Below are positions 34,320-46,451 of a stretch of 64,000 nt of DNA, one piece after another; within the stretch, counting starts at the first letter, position 1, and each line of letters starts with the position of its first letter. A model generated the notes under the pieces. It ran no database searches. It saw nothing but the letters and a program-made list of their open reading frames with translations, and was not told the origin of the DNA. This DNA is from Carposina sasakii (lineage: Eukaryota > Arthropoda > Insecta > Lepidoptera > Carposinidae): assembly GCA_014607495.2 (NCBI GenBank), contig CP053148.1:13020001-13084000 (forward strand), read 5' to 3'. A program made the translations under genes and the position numbers.

Positions 34320-34703
34320 CAATTACAAATATGCCATGGACTAACATGAACTATATTGAATTAAGAACAAATCGCGCAGATTCGCGCATATGGGGCGATC
34401 AATCGCGGACAGCGGGCTTTTCGAAGAATTCGCTTCCAGTAAAACCGTTACATAGGTAATATAATATGTGCCGGTGACTGGCCGATGCCGCGCATCCCCG
34501 CTTAGTGCCTTTATCTGACCGGTAAAATTTCATCAGAACATCACACTAGGAATTTGTGGAAGCACTATACTACTCGAAGCTTATCAGTGGTATGAATTAC
34601 ATGAATAAGGTGGCGGCACAGCCTTAACGATGAAAGAAACCAAAAATAACTACCTACCTACCAGGTGCTGTACTATCCCCGAGACATTCGTTTACACATC
34701 TGT
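34320..34703. other. Upstream region of the acid phosphatase gene
   Basis: Should hold the 5' non-coding exon and promoter of the minus-strand phosphatase gene, but no clear TATA box or initiator could be fixed. Confidence 0.3.
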
Positions 34704-34843
34704 TCAAAGAATATACTACTCTCCATCTGTCTGTTTATCTTTGCACGACGTTCAAACGTCTTGTCGCTATCTTTGACACACAAAGGTTATTATGCTATGC
34801 GCTCTCGTTAGAGCAAAAACGAGAGAGTAAGTATATTCTTTGG
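34704..34843. mobile_element. 140 bp TIR MITE
   Basis: ttcaaagaatatactactctc and gagagtaagtatattctttgg are inverted ends; a palindrome gacgttcaaacgtc lies inside (34748-34761). The right end recurs alone at 42003-42034. Confidence 0.65.
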
Positions 34844-35299
34844 CTATGCGTATTATCCCTGGCGTATAATATTGTTGGGTTCGTATTTAGGTAGGTATAT
34901 ACCTGTAATGTAAATTAAATTTATGCGGCTAAACTTGGAGATATAAAGGTTACAACAGGCCCCGCAAGTCAAGTACCAGGTCCCGTCAAGTTAAGCTATT
35001 AACTGACGTTCCGATTTTGCTGGAGCTGACCACCCGATCACGACCAAAACGGAAAGTGTATAGGGTGGTCGGTCCACAGACTACTTAGAGAACTGACGGG
35101 TCGGTCTGACATAATTATCATAATTATCGCCAGCGCATCCGACAAGACGACCGTCCAGCCAAATTGGTACGTCTGTAACACTGTTGCCAACCTCAAAAAA
35201 CTAAAAAACAGCAACTCTCCTAAAAAAAAAACAGTAGAAAACAATAGGTAAAGAAAAAAAAGGCAGATTTCATAGATTTGCTCAAGCACAAGGTGCTGT

Positions 35300-35710
35300 G
35301 ACTATCTTTTTTTGTTGTGGCTTTCAATGCTCTCCGAATACAATATAATAATGGTCTTAGAATGATGTTGGGGCTCCGGTGTCACTGCAGCGCCTCCGGA
35401 ATGTTTGCGCAAGCACACACCGACGGGTTTCATACAGTGATTCGCAAGCGCACCGCCTCGCTATTGCGGAGAGTACGCGGGAGTACTAACATTATTCTAA
35501 GAATAATAAGTGAAAAGCCGGACTGCCCAATATTGACACACTGGACGCATACTCACATGCATGTGGTAGGTGCAGTACCGGGCAAATACTTGAATTAATC
35601 TATTATTATTATTCTTATGTTTACTAACCTAGTCACTTAAGTTTTCTCGCATACCTACTAACTCAATTATGGACTCTGTCTGAAATAAATAGTTTTTATT
35701 TTATTTATTT
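35300..35710 (+). pseudogene. Non-LTR retrotransposon C-terminal fragment with (TTTA)n tail
   Basis: Reads FNALRIQYNNGLRMMLGL then SASGMFAQAHTDGFHTVIRK and RRVRGSTNIILRI. The same protein is encoded on the minus strand at 59440-59655 (MGLPRYCSASGMFAENRVEY). It ends 'gtctgaaataaatagttttt' and a TTTA-rich tail, so this is the true LINE 3' end. Confidence 0.8.
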
Positions 35711-36154
35711 ATTTATAAAACAATACGATACGCAATACAGTCGGCGTGTAGCTGTCATTCATAAATTGGGATTTCTCCGTGTATAAAAATATGATTGTCA
35801 AACACATATAATGTGGTCGGGAATTCCCTCGAATCCCGACTAAAGAAGATACTGCCATCTAGTGTCATTGCGTTTTATTACGTAGTGGTTTGTCATTGCG
35901 TGCGTTTGCAAAGTAGTGTAATAGGTGGCGCTGAGCGGTAGTTGAAAAACAGTAGAAAATAGGAATGTAACAGAAAACATGGACATTAATGTGAAAACAG
36001 CAAATCTACTGTTAAAACAGTAGGGTTGGTAACATTGGTCTGTAAGCTTCGTTCCGACCGAATCAAAGACAGTCGCATTTGCAACGCCGCCGACGTAGGA
36101 CATCAACATGAATGACATGAACATAGAAATGTAGAAGATACCAAATCCCTGGAC

Positions 36155-36304
36155 ATGAATGCAGTTACAGAACGGGAAATAATAGATAAATTATTGGAAT
36201 TATATAATGATTTTCCCTATTTGTGGGACTTAACCCACAAAGATTATTGTAACAAAGAAATCAAGCATATAAATATGCTGGAGGTTCTAATGAAATTAGG
36301 CTAG
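36155..36304 (+). pseudogene. MADF-domain remnant (49 codons)
   Basis: ATG to TAG encodes a peptide with EIIDKLLELYNDFPYLWDLT and HKDYCNKEIKHINMLEVL. The spacing of L-hydrophobic-E-L-Y, P-x-LWD, K-D-Y-x-N-K and a later helix fits the MADF (Myb/SANT-like, Adf-1 type) DNA-binding domain of about 85 residues. It is cut off before the domain's C-terminal third. PIF/Harbinger transposons carry such a protein beside the transposase, so an origin from the enclosing TIR element is plausible; a retrocopied host MADF gene is the alternative. Confidence 0.6.
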
Positions 36305-36671
36305 GCGGCTACATTAAAAACTGTAAAAAATAAACATGACGATGTAGGCCATGTACTCGTATAGGTGCCACAACTATAGCGGCAATAGCTTTCTTTGTCA
36401 GGCGGCATGACGTCCGTACTCCGTTCAGAGCAAAGGCAACTGACGGTTGGATGGCCAACCGTCGGAACGTCTGTAGCAATGTCGGAACGGTTGCTCCATC
36501 GGTCGCGATATAGTCGGCTCCAGCCAAATCGGAACGTCTGTTAATAGCTTTAGTTAGTACGAGCTGCTGAAAAGCATATGGGGGCTGACATGTTCAGTCC
36601 ATTTTTATATAACATCCTTGGTTTACAACGTTCTTGAAGCAAAAAATGTTAGCGCATTCTGCCCGGTAAGC

Positions 36672-37195
36672 ACAGCAAGCAATACACGATATAATAAGTC
36701 AATTTATCGATAACTAGCTGTCAAAATACGATAAATATAGCCGCCATTTTGAATTTTATCGATACAGCAAGCACAACCATGCCGGTAACGTTACACGACA
36801 CGATACGATATGATAGCTAAAAATGCGAGCATGTCTATTGGTTACTATTGGTAGCGCCGAGCATAACTGTATTTTGATGTTAAAAATATCGAATGTTGAC
36901 ATCAATTCAAGATATTGTTATTGATGAACATCGTAGTCCGCGATAAGCGTAGATAGGTTAGAGAAATTGAAAATACCTATTATATTCTTTGGTTCGATAG
37001 GTTTTCAGTTTACGCTCCAAACTTAATTTAGTGTTTTAGTTTACTCGTTTTTAGTTCACATAGGTAGGTCACAGGTAAAATTAAATGATTAGTAATTAGT
37101 ATCGATAACATTCAACATGACGGCTAATATCTATCATATTTTGAAAGCTAGTCGATAAATAGGTTTATCATATCGTGTTTCGCTGGTCATGTTAG
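36672..37195. mobile_element. 525 bp element with ~100 bp inverted repeats
   Basis: Left arm 36672-36775 and right arm 37098-37195 are inverted copies at about 75-80% (both contain 'acgatat', 'atcgata' and 'aactagctgtcaaaat'-like words). No ORF. Confidence 0.6.
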
Positions 37196-38170
37196 AGCAG
37201 TTAACATGACATCTGATGTCAAAAAGGAGAAAAGAAAAAAAAAGAATGAACGACAATTGAAAAAAAGAAAAAAATATTTTTTGACTCTAGAAACATTTGT
37301 TTAACTTATCCCGCGCTTTATCGCCTTTCTTTCTTTCGGGATATAAAAAGTTTTTTTTTATCATTCATTTTTTGCTATTTCGTAAGTATTTCGTTCACAT
37401 TTTCTTTTTTTGACGGCATATAGGTACTGGGCAACACAGATTATTAAATTTACAAGTGTCGGCTTTTTAGGTTTAGGATAAAGTGTGCGGTCAGAATAGC
37501 TTTAGCGTCTAAGATTAAAAATTCAAATAACAATTTTATTTAAGCAGAAATGATAGGTTTTATCGTGATTTAAATGATGTCATGATGTTCCTTTTTTATA
37601 GTAGAATATCTTAGGCGTGGTTTTTCTCCAATTTGAGCAAAATACATGAATTTACGCGTACAGTTAGTTAACTCATTTTAAATTTAGATATTTTTACGTA
37701 AAATTAGGTTTTAGTGTGTGACAGCCGGAATTGTCCACTGTGTAATAAAAAAATTTTTGGAAGCAGCTTGACATTTTGTCAGTACTTATAATTTTTTTTT
37801 AATAGTTTATTTCAAAGGAAATGCAAGGGGAACTAAGCCCATACAGCCATTGTCTTTAGTAAATGATTTCTGAATTTTTGATTATAGCTGATATTGATGA
37901 TGGTGAATGGAAACGTCGGGAAAATCCTCTGGAATGGGTGTAAAACTAGTTAAGATAAAAAATAATTGCAGAAACAATTTACATGAGCCCATGAAGAGAT
38001 CGTATTCCGACTAAAGTTTTACTTAGCTTAGTTGCATATAAAACCATGCACACGCACTAGATTCACATCACAAGTAAACAAAATATAACTTATCTACCAG
38101 AAAACATCATTTTACGGTAACATGCAAGCCATTTACGAATAAATTTTGATTTTCACAACAAAACTACACC

Positions 38171-38362
38171 CGCCCCCTTATTATCTAACTAGCAAAAGCA
38201 AAGCGATAGCAAAAATTGCACAAAAATCGCTGATTGCTTGTCAAATTCGTATTACGTAAAATGAATTTCAAAGGAACTTTGATATTTCAAGGCGGATATT
38301 GTGAAATTTTCGCTATGGCTTTGCTTCGGTATTGCTATCGCTTTTACGTAATCAGGGGGTTG
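38171..38362. mobile_element. MITE, 'CCCCTGATTACGTAA' family, copy 2, inside a foldback arm
   Basis: Begins cgcccccttatt and ends tacgtaatcagggggttg, with agcgatagc / gctatcgct inside. The opposite arm of the host element (cacctgttcccttcc as complement) lacks it. Confidence 0.7.
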
Positions 38363-38473
38363 CTCCCTTCCAGCTTTTCCCGCTGAATCTGTAGCTTTCA
38401 GTCAGTACTTATTAGTACGCTGAAAAAATGTGACATACCATACTGCGAACGACTGCGAACTGGAAAAAAATCC

Positions 38474-38547
38474 TCACCCGGATGGGAATCGAACCCACGA
38501 CCTCTGCATTCCGCGTGTCAGTGCTCTAACCACTGAGCCACTGGGTC
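38474..38547 (-). mobile_element. tRNA-derived SINE, family 1, copy B
   Basis: The minus strand reads gacccagtggctcagtggtt ... ggttcgattcccatccgggt, with intact A and B boxes but an imperfect anticodon stem. The upstream flank is shared with the copy at 4481-4600, supporting a SINE rather than a tRNA gene. Confidence 0.65.
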
Positions 38548-40647
38548 AATTACTCGGATGACGAATTTTACCATCTCTTTTCTAAATTACATATTGGCAA
38601 CGTTATTTTTTATCCCGATAGCTATACACTAGCCAAATCTCGGCAAACAAAGCTGAATCCCTCAGCACAATGTTTAAAGATGAAACGATCAACCATATCC
38701 TAACGGATTATATTAATGGAGAAGTGTTTTTATAAATTTATCTTAGTCAAGATATTATATATTATAAAATTATTAATAAAGAAAAATTAAAAAAAAATCT
38801 TGGCTACATCATCAATTCCAGACATTTGGCCAAAAAGTGTATGTCGAGTCGTTATTGCAATCAACAAGGATTCGGCGGGAAAGCTGGAAGGGAACAGGTG
38901 TAATTTTCTTGTGCAAATCAAAATTTATTTGTAAATGGCTTCCAAGACATGTCCGTAAAGTGATGTTTTCTGGGAGATAAGTTATATTTTGTTTACTTGT
39001 TATGTAAATGTAGTGCGTGTGTATGGTTTTATATGCAGGTAAGCTGAGTAAAACTTTAGCTGGATTACGATCTCTTCACGGGCTTATGTAAGTTGTTTCT
39101 GCATTTTTTTTTGATTTTCATTAATTTCACACTCGTTCTTGAGGATTATATTATCATTCATCATAAATTCAGAATTAATTTTACTAAAGACAATGGCTGT
39201 ATGGGCTTTGTTCCCTTTGCCTTTCCTTCGGGATAAACTAAACAAAAAAAAACGTCAATCAACTGTCAGTGCGTTTCTTGGACGGACTCGGGTGGTGATG
39301 GAATAATTTTCCGATTTTCCGTATTTTCTGTGCTCTATTTATTTGTAAATGATTTTATCATGAAAAGTGCATCATTATCTAAAGAAAGAACCGCTGAACG
39401 TACAAATTGCTGTGAAAAGTGAACAGAATTTTTGACTTACAGTGTGGGTGATATTGATGTGTTTACGGTTTGTTAAAATAATTATTTGTTCACGACGACG
39501 ATCACGACGTCAGACTTCTTGTATTCTGTAGTATCTTTTCGTATTCACTCATAAACATTAACTGACCGCTTTTTAAATTAATTTGCACTAGATACATATC
39601 ACTTGGCACTATTCCGTTACCGTAGCATGGCATTGAACTACCTACATCATTTCATAAAATGTTATAAGCTGATACCTAGTTGTTATTTATTGAAGTTAAA
39701 ATAATATACAGAATTGAATTTTATTTGTTATGGACTAAACACACAGATGGTCACTCAGTTTCATCTGCATCACAACCTATGAGATTTGCAGAGGCTTAAG
39801 ATTGTCTCCAGTTCTCCCCAATAGGCCTGTCCTGTATGGGATTGTTGGATTGGAGAGAGTGGAAATTGCTTATTTGAATTTTACAACTCCCGGGTAATTA
39901 TTTAAATTTTTTCTCCCCACGTGGGATAATACAATGGTAAAAGTATGATCTTGTAAATTTAAAAAATAATTAGCCAAGGTTAGGGTAGTTTTGTTAGTTA
40001 ATTTTCAAATGATTATTTTTACAAGCTATATTAAAAAAATATGTTTTATTTGAGAATTAGGTAATCATCAATGCATATATTTATTCTTTTTAGCTTAAGA
40101 TTCATTCATATTAAGGTTGCATGATGCCAAATATTTAAAGAAACAAAACTAGGGTATAGTTACAATATTTCCATTTAGTGTGAGTTTTATTTAAGGGCTT
40201 GCCACAATATAGATAAAAACACAATGGTTTTGGCTATTTAAATATGTGACTAAAATTTTAATAGTAATAACAGCAACAAATGGATCAATTATCATGGCAT
40301 TTATTTAGTCTGTTGCAGTGCAAAGTGCAACATGCAGATTTGTTTCAAAAGTCCTGAAGAGTTTAAGGCAATCCTTTCTTAAGCTACTCAGAGAAGATAA
40401 CTATTGATGGAATTTGTTTATCTAGTGATGAAAAACAGGAATTGATGTGTTGTAAGGGCGAGACCACAATACTATGTTGTGTAAAAATCAACGACGTTTA
40501 TACATAGCATCGTATAACGATGCGTTGTTGACCTGCGTACGACGACGCCGTCGTCAGTAACGTCAATTCAAATCGGGACGTGACGCGACGCTGCGTTGGT
40601 GATGATGTCATGGATGGCATAATGTACAAAATTACGATTTAAGTCTA

Positions 40648-41322
40648 AGGCCGCACTACGGCAAAACCGCCGCGGTTTTTAACCGCCCGACTTTGTGACT
40701 AAAGGAAACCAATGAAAGCGGCCACACTGACGGTTTTTTCTCATGACTGATTTTAACCCAGATAAGCCTGAAACTAACTATTATCCTACTGTCCTATATA
40801 TAGTACGCTAGTATTTGTAACAAGTTATACGTAATTTATTTATATTATTTTGCTAGAATATTTATTTAGTACAAAAGTTAAGGTTATCAACTAGATATTA
40901 ACACAGAAAAAAACAACTCACGAGTAAAATATAACTTTTTATACATACCTGTCATTTGCCATGTCTGCAACGCACTTTTATTACACACTTATAAGGTAAA
41001 ATATAAGGTAAAAACTGTTAAAATAACTGTCTTTTTATTTTTTCTAATAAAGCTGACACGTTTCTTACTGCAAATCATAAGACTAAATAATCTTAGATAA
41101 AGAGGGTATTCTGATATTTTTTTTATTTCTACTGTCCTAAATATAGGACAGTAGGCTTATCTGGGTTAATATCGCGTTTTGTTACTTGACTAGCGGGCAA
41201 AAACCGCGCCAAAATTTGTTGTCCGTAGAACTATTTGCAGTTTTTAACCATAGTGTGTGCGTCTCGAGCGGTTTTGCGGTTACGCGGTTAACCGCTTGCG
41301 GGAAAAAACCGTAGTGCGGCCT
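40648..41322. mobile_element. TIR element (aggccgcactacgg) carrying a nested element
   Basis: Ends aggccgcactacgg and ccgtagtgcggcct are perfect inverted repeats; next to them are GC-rich words around 'ggtttttaaccgc' and 'gcggttaaccgc'. Without the inner element it would be about 260 bp. hAT-like by general appearance, not proven. Confidence 0.75.
40757..41165. mobile_element. 409 bp piggyBac-type MITE (TTAA target), nested
   Basis: TTAA-CCCAGATAAGCCT at the left and GGCTTATCTGGG-TTAA at the right. CCC/GGG ends with duplicated TTAA are typical of piggyBac-like elements. 'tactgtcctatat' words extend the inverted arms. No ORF. Confidence 0.75.
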
Positions 41323-41592
41323 GGCACAGCGATCTTCATTATTGCCACTAGGTCTACTGTAAACTTATTAGAACTGTCAGCAGCTTTTACATGATTCTAC
41401 GTGAATTCAGTGAGTGTCATTATATAGTAAATCGTACCGACACTCGGCACATTGGACGCGTAGTGAATGCTGATGGACGTTTTCACGTTACCTTACCCTA
41501 ATTATCCGGTACGTCCCGTATCTGTGCGGGAATTTAAACTAAAGTTAACTATAGATTTAAGTTGTATCGATATTAAGTCTAAGCGAGTACTG

Positions 41593-41700
41593 GCGGACAA
41601 GCAGCAGCGGCCTGGTTGCCACCGGTGTCGACTGGGAAAATATTGCCCCCAACTTTAGCTTCGCTGTACATTGCTTTCTCCTTCGTAGAGAATAAAAGCT
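41593..41700 (+). repeat. Dispersed repeat, inverse of 42985-43115
   Basis: Shares 'gccaccggtg', 'gcaatgtaaagcaaagctga' (as complement) and 'tgggggcaata'-type words with the later copy. Class unknown. Confidence 0.5.
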
Positions 41701-42209
41701 TTAGACAACTTATTCAAAACCTGCCCCTTATTAGACAATATCAAGCTGTAAAAATAAAGTCTCTAACATTCATAGTAGTTCCTTTTTTTATTAACGTACG
41801 TTAATAGATCAACATAATATTTTTTTTATAACGAAAAACCGACTTCCGCCTCTATGAGCTAAAACTCGAGCTTACTAAAGTAAAATTTTGCTAAAATATA
41901 TGTTACGTTATGCCGTGTACGAAGTTTAGAAGGCATAGTATTATCAGATTTAGATGCCTGCAAATTATTAAATCGGCCACATGACGAAAGGGCACAGAGA
42001 GAAACTCTCGTTAGAGAGTAAGTATATTCTTTGGAGAAAAATGACTAGGCTTCGAAATTTGAAGTCTGACAATATAAGCAACATATAATTATAGTCCTTC
42101 CTGCCATGTTCCCAATCATTTTACCATACTCTTCCTCTTACCATAACCATCTTACTTCGGATACGGCTTAACGCAACATATAATTTTATCTTTATTATCT
42201 CCATCTTCA

Positions 42210-42715
42210 TAAGCCTATTGCAGTCCACTACTGGACCTAGGCCTCCCCCTGCCATAGGGGGATTTTGTTACTAAAAAGTTCCACTATCTGTTTTTCGGCG
42301 GCTCCATCATCAGACCCTCGTTTCCTTCATATTATGTGTAGCTGGCCAAAATTCTCAATAAAAATCTAAAAACCGACTACTCGTGCCTATAATATTTGAG
42401 GATATCCCTAGGTTCCTTAGAGTATCCATCATCAGATGTTATGTTTTATATGTAGGTGATCAAATGCTTAGTAAAAGTAAAAAACAGACTACATGTGCCT
42501 ACAATATTTGAGGATTGCCCTCGATTTCTCCAAGATCCCACCATCAGATCCTGATGTGGTGAATTTGGGCCAACTTGGAAGCATACCATAACCATTTATA
42601 AAAAAAAATTAAATCGATTCATAAATGACGGAGTTCTGAGGGACACATAAAAAATAAAAAACATACAGACGAATTAATAACCTCTTTTTTTTGAAGTCGG
42701 TTAAAAATTAATCAC
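42210..42715. repeat. RTE-like 3' end plus a second retroelement tail
   Basis: 42210-42270 has the RTE tail ('gcctattgcagtccactact', 'catagggggatttt'). 42280-42715 has internally repeated words 'tgcctayaatatttgagg' (two copies) and ends 'aacctc...gaagtcggttaaaa', which I associate with a lepidopteran LINE tail. Confidence 0.5.
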
Positions 42716-42799
42716 ATATAATCTTATACCTATATAATCAATCACATATAACCACTTTGAAAAACGTTTCAATAAATCAAGCTTTTATTATTTGTTAAT

Positions 42800-43125
42800 A
42801 AAATGAACAGATCGAATTAAACGAGCCCAAACTCGATGGGCTTGCGTCGTTCCTATGGCCACATTCCAGCTCCATCATCAGAACAGCTATATGTCATAAT
42901 AATATTGCATTGTCATCCGATTTATATATGCATGCGTTTTGGCTCAATCGGAAACCGGGAAACAGGTGAAACTAAATAAAAGCTTATAATAAAAGGCAGG
43001 TTTAAGAGAAAGCAATGTAAAGCAAAGCTGAAGTGGGGGCAATAACTTCCCAGTCGCCACCGGTGGCAGCTGGGAATTTTTATTCCTATTTTCCTACGGT
43101 GGCAACTGGGAATATACCCTTCCAT
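42800..43125 (+). repeat. Dispersed repeat, second copy of 4236-4480, followed by inverse of 41593-41700
   Basis: Matches 4236-4480 through 'ttccagctccatcatcaga' to 'caggtgaaactaaataaa', then continues into 'aagcaatgtaaagcaaagct' and 'gtcgccaccggtggcagctg'. Confidence 0.6.
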
Positions 43126-43530
43126 AAACAGAAAGAGCTGTCATGTATGCTAATTTTCCATTTAAATGATATCTAGATGCGTATGGCAAACGCAGCTAGG
43201 GTAGGTAATCATTTGATAGCGTATCTAAATTCAAAACAAATTCATTACAATATAGCCTGCGATGTGAAACATTACGAGATAACTCTCGATAATATGTCTA
43301 CCCTAATTTCCGGTTAACGACTCTTATCATCTCGTATTTGATTAGTCTGCACAAATAGCATAGATTACAGACAAAAATTAACAATATTTGCATACTAAAA
43401 GGTTCTTAGAGGGTAACGTTAAGCCATTTCCTCTACTAACTCGTAAGTCTATCGTGAAAGGCTCAAGGCTGAGTAAAAAGAGAATCCCGAGATCTGAAAA
43501 ATTGTGCCGCAGGGCTATTACCTAATTTGC

Positions 43531-43680
43531 AGTGGCAGACCCGAATCAATGCGACGTAACTTATGTGTGTGATGTGTGAGTGCGCGGAGCGACGTGCGAG
43601 GCGCACACTTAATTTTTGCTATCGCATTGCTATCACTCTGCTTCTGCAAGTTACGTAATCAGCCTACCGGTGGTCCGATT
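43531..43680. mobile_element. MITE, 'CCCCTGATTACGTAA' family, degenerate copy
   Basis: 'gcgacgtaactt' to 'gcaagttacgtaatcag' are inverted; the middle has 'gctatcgcattgctatcac' as in the other copies. Confidence 0.5.
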
Positions 43681-43699
43681 GATGTCGTATCGAACGAAT

Positions 43700-46450
43700 G
43701 GAACTCATCAGAAGTTAACATTGGGTGTTAAGCACGACGTTTTGAAGCGTCGTAATGATTTTGACTAGCAAGCAAAATCTATGGGATTGAGAGTCCAGAG
43801 TTGCCATCATCAGCCATATAGGCAATATTTGCTTTATTTGAAAAATTAATCTATTTAGCTTGTTTCAAGATTCATAGAGCCTGATAGAGCCCGTCCGTAA
43901 ATGATTTGTTGTGGACTTTGACACCAACATCAATCATGCATCATTTGTGAACGTTACCTATAGTCCGTATCAGGTATTATGTCCCGCGGACTTGCATGGA
44001 GCATAATGAAAATGCGTGTAACTGTGTTGAAATTGTATTCAGTGGCGACGCGGTTAGGAGACGTCAGAAGTTGAATGAATTGATGGGAATAGCGATTAGG
44101 CTGAAAAATAGAGCAATTTATATTTTTAACAGTCTTTGAGGTTTCGGTATCGATTTAAAAGATGATTTGGTAGTAAGGTAGGTACATTCCCTTTTTAGGG
44201 TTCCGTACTGACATTTATATCAGTCACATATTTTCTACATAGATGTGGATTTCTTTAACGTGTATTGGTCCTGTACTGATACGGGGCTTCACTTGAATAC
44301 ATCAGCTGCATCTCCTTCATGCCTCTCAAGAGTCGACAAAAGAATTTAGGGCCATACTTTCATGCGATGAGTTAGCATTTTGTCAGTGATCTTTTACATC
44401 TGGCCCTGCGATGTTGTGGCTGTACAATCTCCTTTGTGATCGTGCCTCTCTGCCATTTTGGCAACACAGCCGTGTGTAGAAGGTTTTATTATGGCAAGAG
44501 GCTAATATTTTCTTAACTACCTAGCTAGGTAGTCACTGAATGTTGACCACTGAACTTTGCCGTGAAAATAAACGACTTGTTTACCAACCAATTGTCGAGA
44601 ATCGGTTAGTATTATCGTATTCTAAATTCGGACGCCCGAGGGCTATTCATAGTAAATGATGTCATCAGTGTTTTGGCAAAACCTATGCTTGTGTATACAA
44701 TACGCGGCGTTATATCCAAAATTCCTACCAAATTAATACTGCAATATGGATTGCACCTCATTATATTATTACCTAATACGATTGTTGTCGCTGTTGTTGC
44801 CCGCGACTTCGTCAGCATGGACTAGGGCTATATGGATAGTTATACGCTTTTCTGTTCTCCTAGCTATGTAATATATTTAAAATTACAAGAAGATTGTAAA
44901 TAAAGAGTAACAAACGGGTTTATATAATTAGATGGGATACCTTTCATACCCAATTTAAACTCGCACTTGGCTGTTTTTATACTTAAATCATGCGGAAAAC
45001 ATCTAACCGTATGATTTAAATAATAAAGTCAATATTGTTTTCAAATGGAAGATAAACTATTAATTAACAATATGCACAGCGCACACTCAGGGGCGAGTCG
45101 TTGAATAATTATAACAAAATTGCCGCATTTCCGTGTATGAAGTCACAATAATAACAATACAAATGACACTGAATGGACTATTGCATGTCAGCATGTGCCG
45201 TGAAATCGCTCGGTTCACAAACGTTTTTAGAAATAACCGCTGTAATTTTCAGTGTATTTTTCATATGCCAAGTTAGAGCGGAGTCTTAAACGACATTTCG
45301 GCATGGCTGTGAAAATTGTAGGGAGCGGCAAATACTCATGACTGCTATAATTATAAAAATAGGTAGTTATTTTAATCATAATGACAGATATTTTTGACAG
45401 ACTGATGCATAATGATCTTCCAGCGATAGATAGTAGCTTTATGGAGTTTCTAGGGTTCCTTGAATAAAATGCAGAATGATCATAGTACTCACTCTCCCAT
45501 TCTTGGCTGTCTCATCATCTTCCTGCCCTTATCCCAATGGGTTAAACTCATATGGCCGAAGATTTGGCTGTCTACTTCTATTAATATGTAGTTATAATTA
45601 CAGAACATGTGGGTATAATACCCACTTTATTTAATTCGTTAGTATAAACAGCGGCAGAGCATTCTTGCGTTATTATGTCCGCATTCGCAAAGATTTTACA
45701 GATTGCCTGTAATGTAATAGAATCTTTGAGGACGTAAAGATTATCTGTAACTATTTACGTCCATCATCTTTTCTTCAGTCTCTGTTTATTATTTGATTAG
45801 TAAGTCTCACAACAATAACAAATGATTTTTTTTCTTGCTATGTTCTCTTTTACTAGGGATTGAGCAATTTCTAGTATACGGAATCCTTTGTGTGCGAGTT
45901 CGACTCGTAACTACTGCAGGGTTTTTTATAAGAAAATTGTCGGATATCCATATCCTAACTATAGCTATTTGATACCTGTTTTATTTCCTTTCGTAGTGCT
46001 AGCGTATTATTACTGTACAATTATTACTCTTTTGCTTAGCACTAATATTTAAACTTAAGTAGGTATTCTGATACAGTCTAGTATCCAAAATTAATTAAAA
46101 AAACGAGCCATCATTGTCATCTTTCGTTTAAGTGATCAAGTAGTTACATCCCAAGTCTGATATATTAAATTTCAAGAATATTCTTGCATAGTTTGAAATG
46201 ATGTAGGTTAGCTGAAGTGATAAATATTAAACCTGTAATAAAATTATTCATAAAACCTAACATTCTATGTAAAAAAATGCTTCCAATTGTAGCTACGTTC
46301 ATTTAGTCATTGCTAGTACGATCGCTAGATGGAATAGCTGCTACAATGATTAACGAGCAAAGGGACAGGGCAAGGACACGCGTTGGGTACTCATACCTAT
46401 TAAAACTCAACTAGACGTGACCAGTAATTATTATAACGTTTCCATTTGCA
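43700..46450. other. Intergenic region upstream of the SNF4Agamma-like gene
   Basis: Mostly unrecognised AT-rich DNA. Contains a short Helitron-like word (cccgcgacttcgtcagcatg, 44800-44819) and a fragment of the 'cagctgcatctcctt' repeat (44270-44400). A promoter for the exon at 46452 may lie here but was not located. Confidence 0.3.
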
Positions 46451-46451
46451 G

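Larger units (their letters stand above)
34991..36552. mobile_element. 1.56 kb TIR DNA transposon, composite and decayed
   Basis: The left end (ttaagctattaactgacgtt then ccgattttgctggagct) and right end (agccaaatcggaacgtctg then ttaatagcttta) are inverted over about 38 bp with few mismatches. The word 'tcggaac' with 'gtctgt' or 'ggttg' recurs at 36450-36540, looking like subterminal transposase-binding repeats. Holds a LINE fragment (35300-35710) and a MADF coding remnant (36155-36304). Superfamily inferred only. Confidence 0.65.
37802..39243. mobile_element. 1.44 kb long-arm foldback element
   Basis: The left arm (37802-38400) and right arm (38860-39243) are inverted. The segments around 37970-38165 and 38900-39105 match at about 85% ('agtaaacaaaatataactta', 'tttacttgtta...tatgc'), and the ends match around 'gcccatacagccattgtctt'. 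The loop holds a SINE (38474-38547), and a MITE (38171-38362) interrupts the left arm. A short relative is at 17278-17592. Confidence 0.7.

Noticed and set aside
38474..38547. Functional tRNA gene on the minus strand
   Set aside because: Good internal promoter boxes but a mismatched anticodon stem, and the flank is repeated at 4.5 kb; treated as a SINE.
39359..39421. 20-codon frame MKSASLSKERTAERTNCCEK
   Set aside because: Its end recalls transposon-encoded 'AERT' motifs, but it is too short and isolated to support a call.
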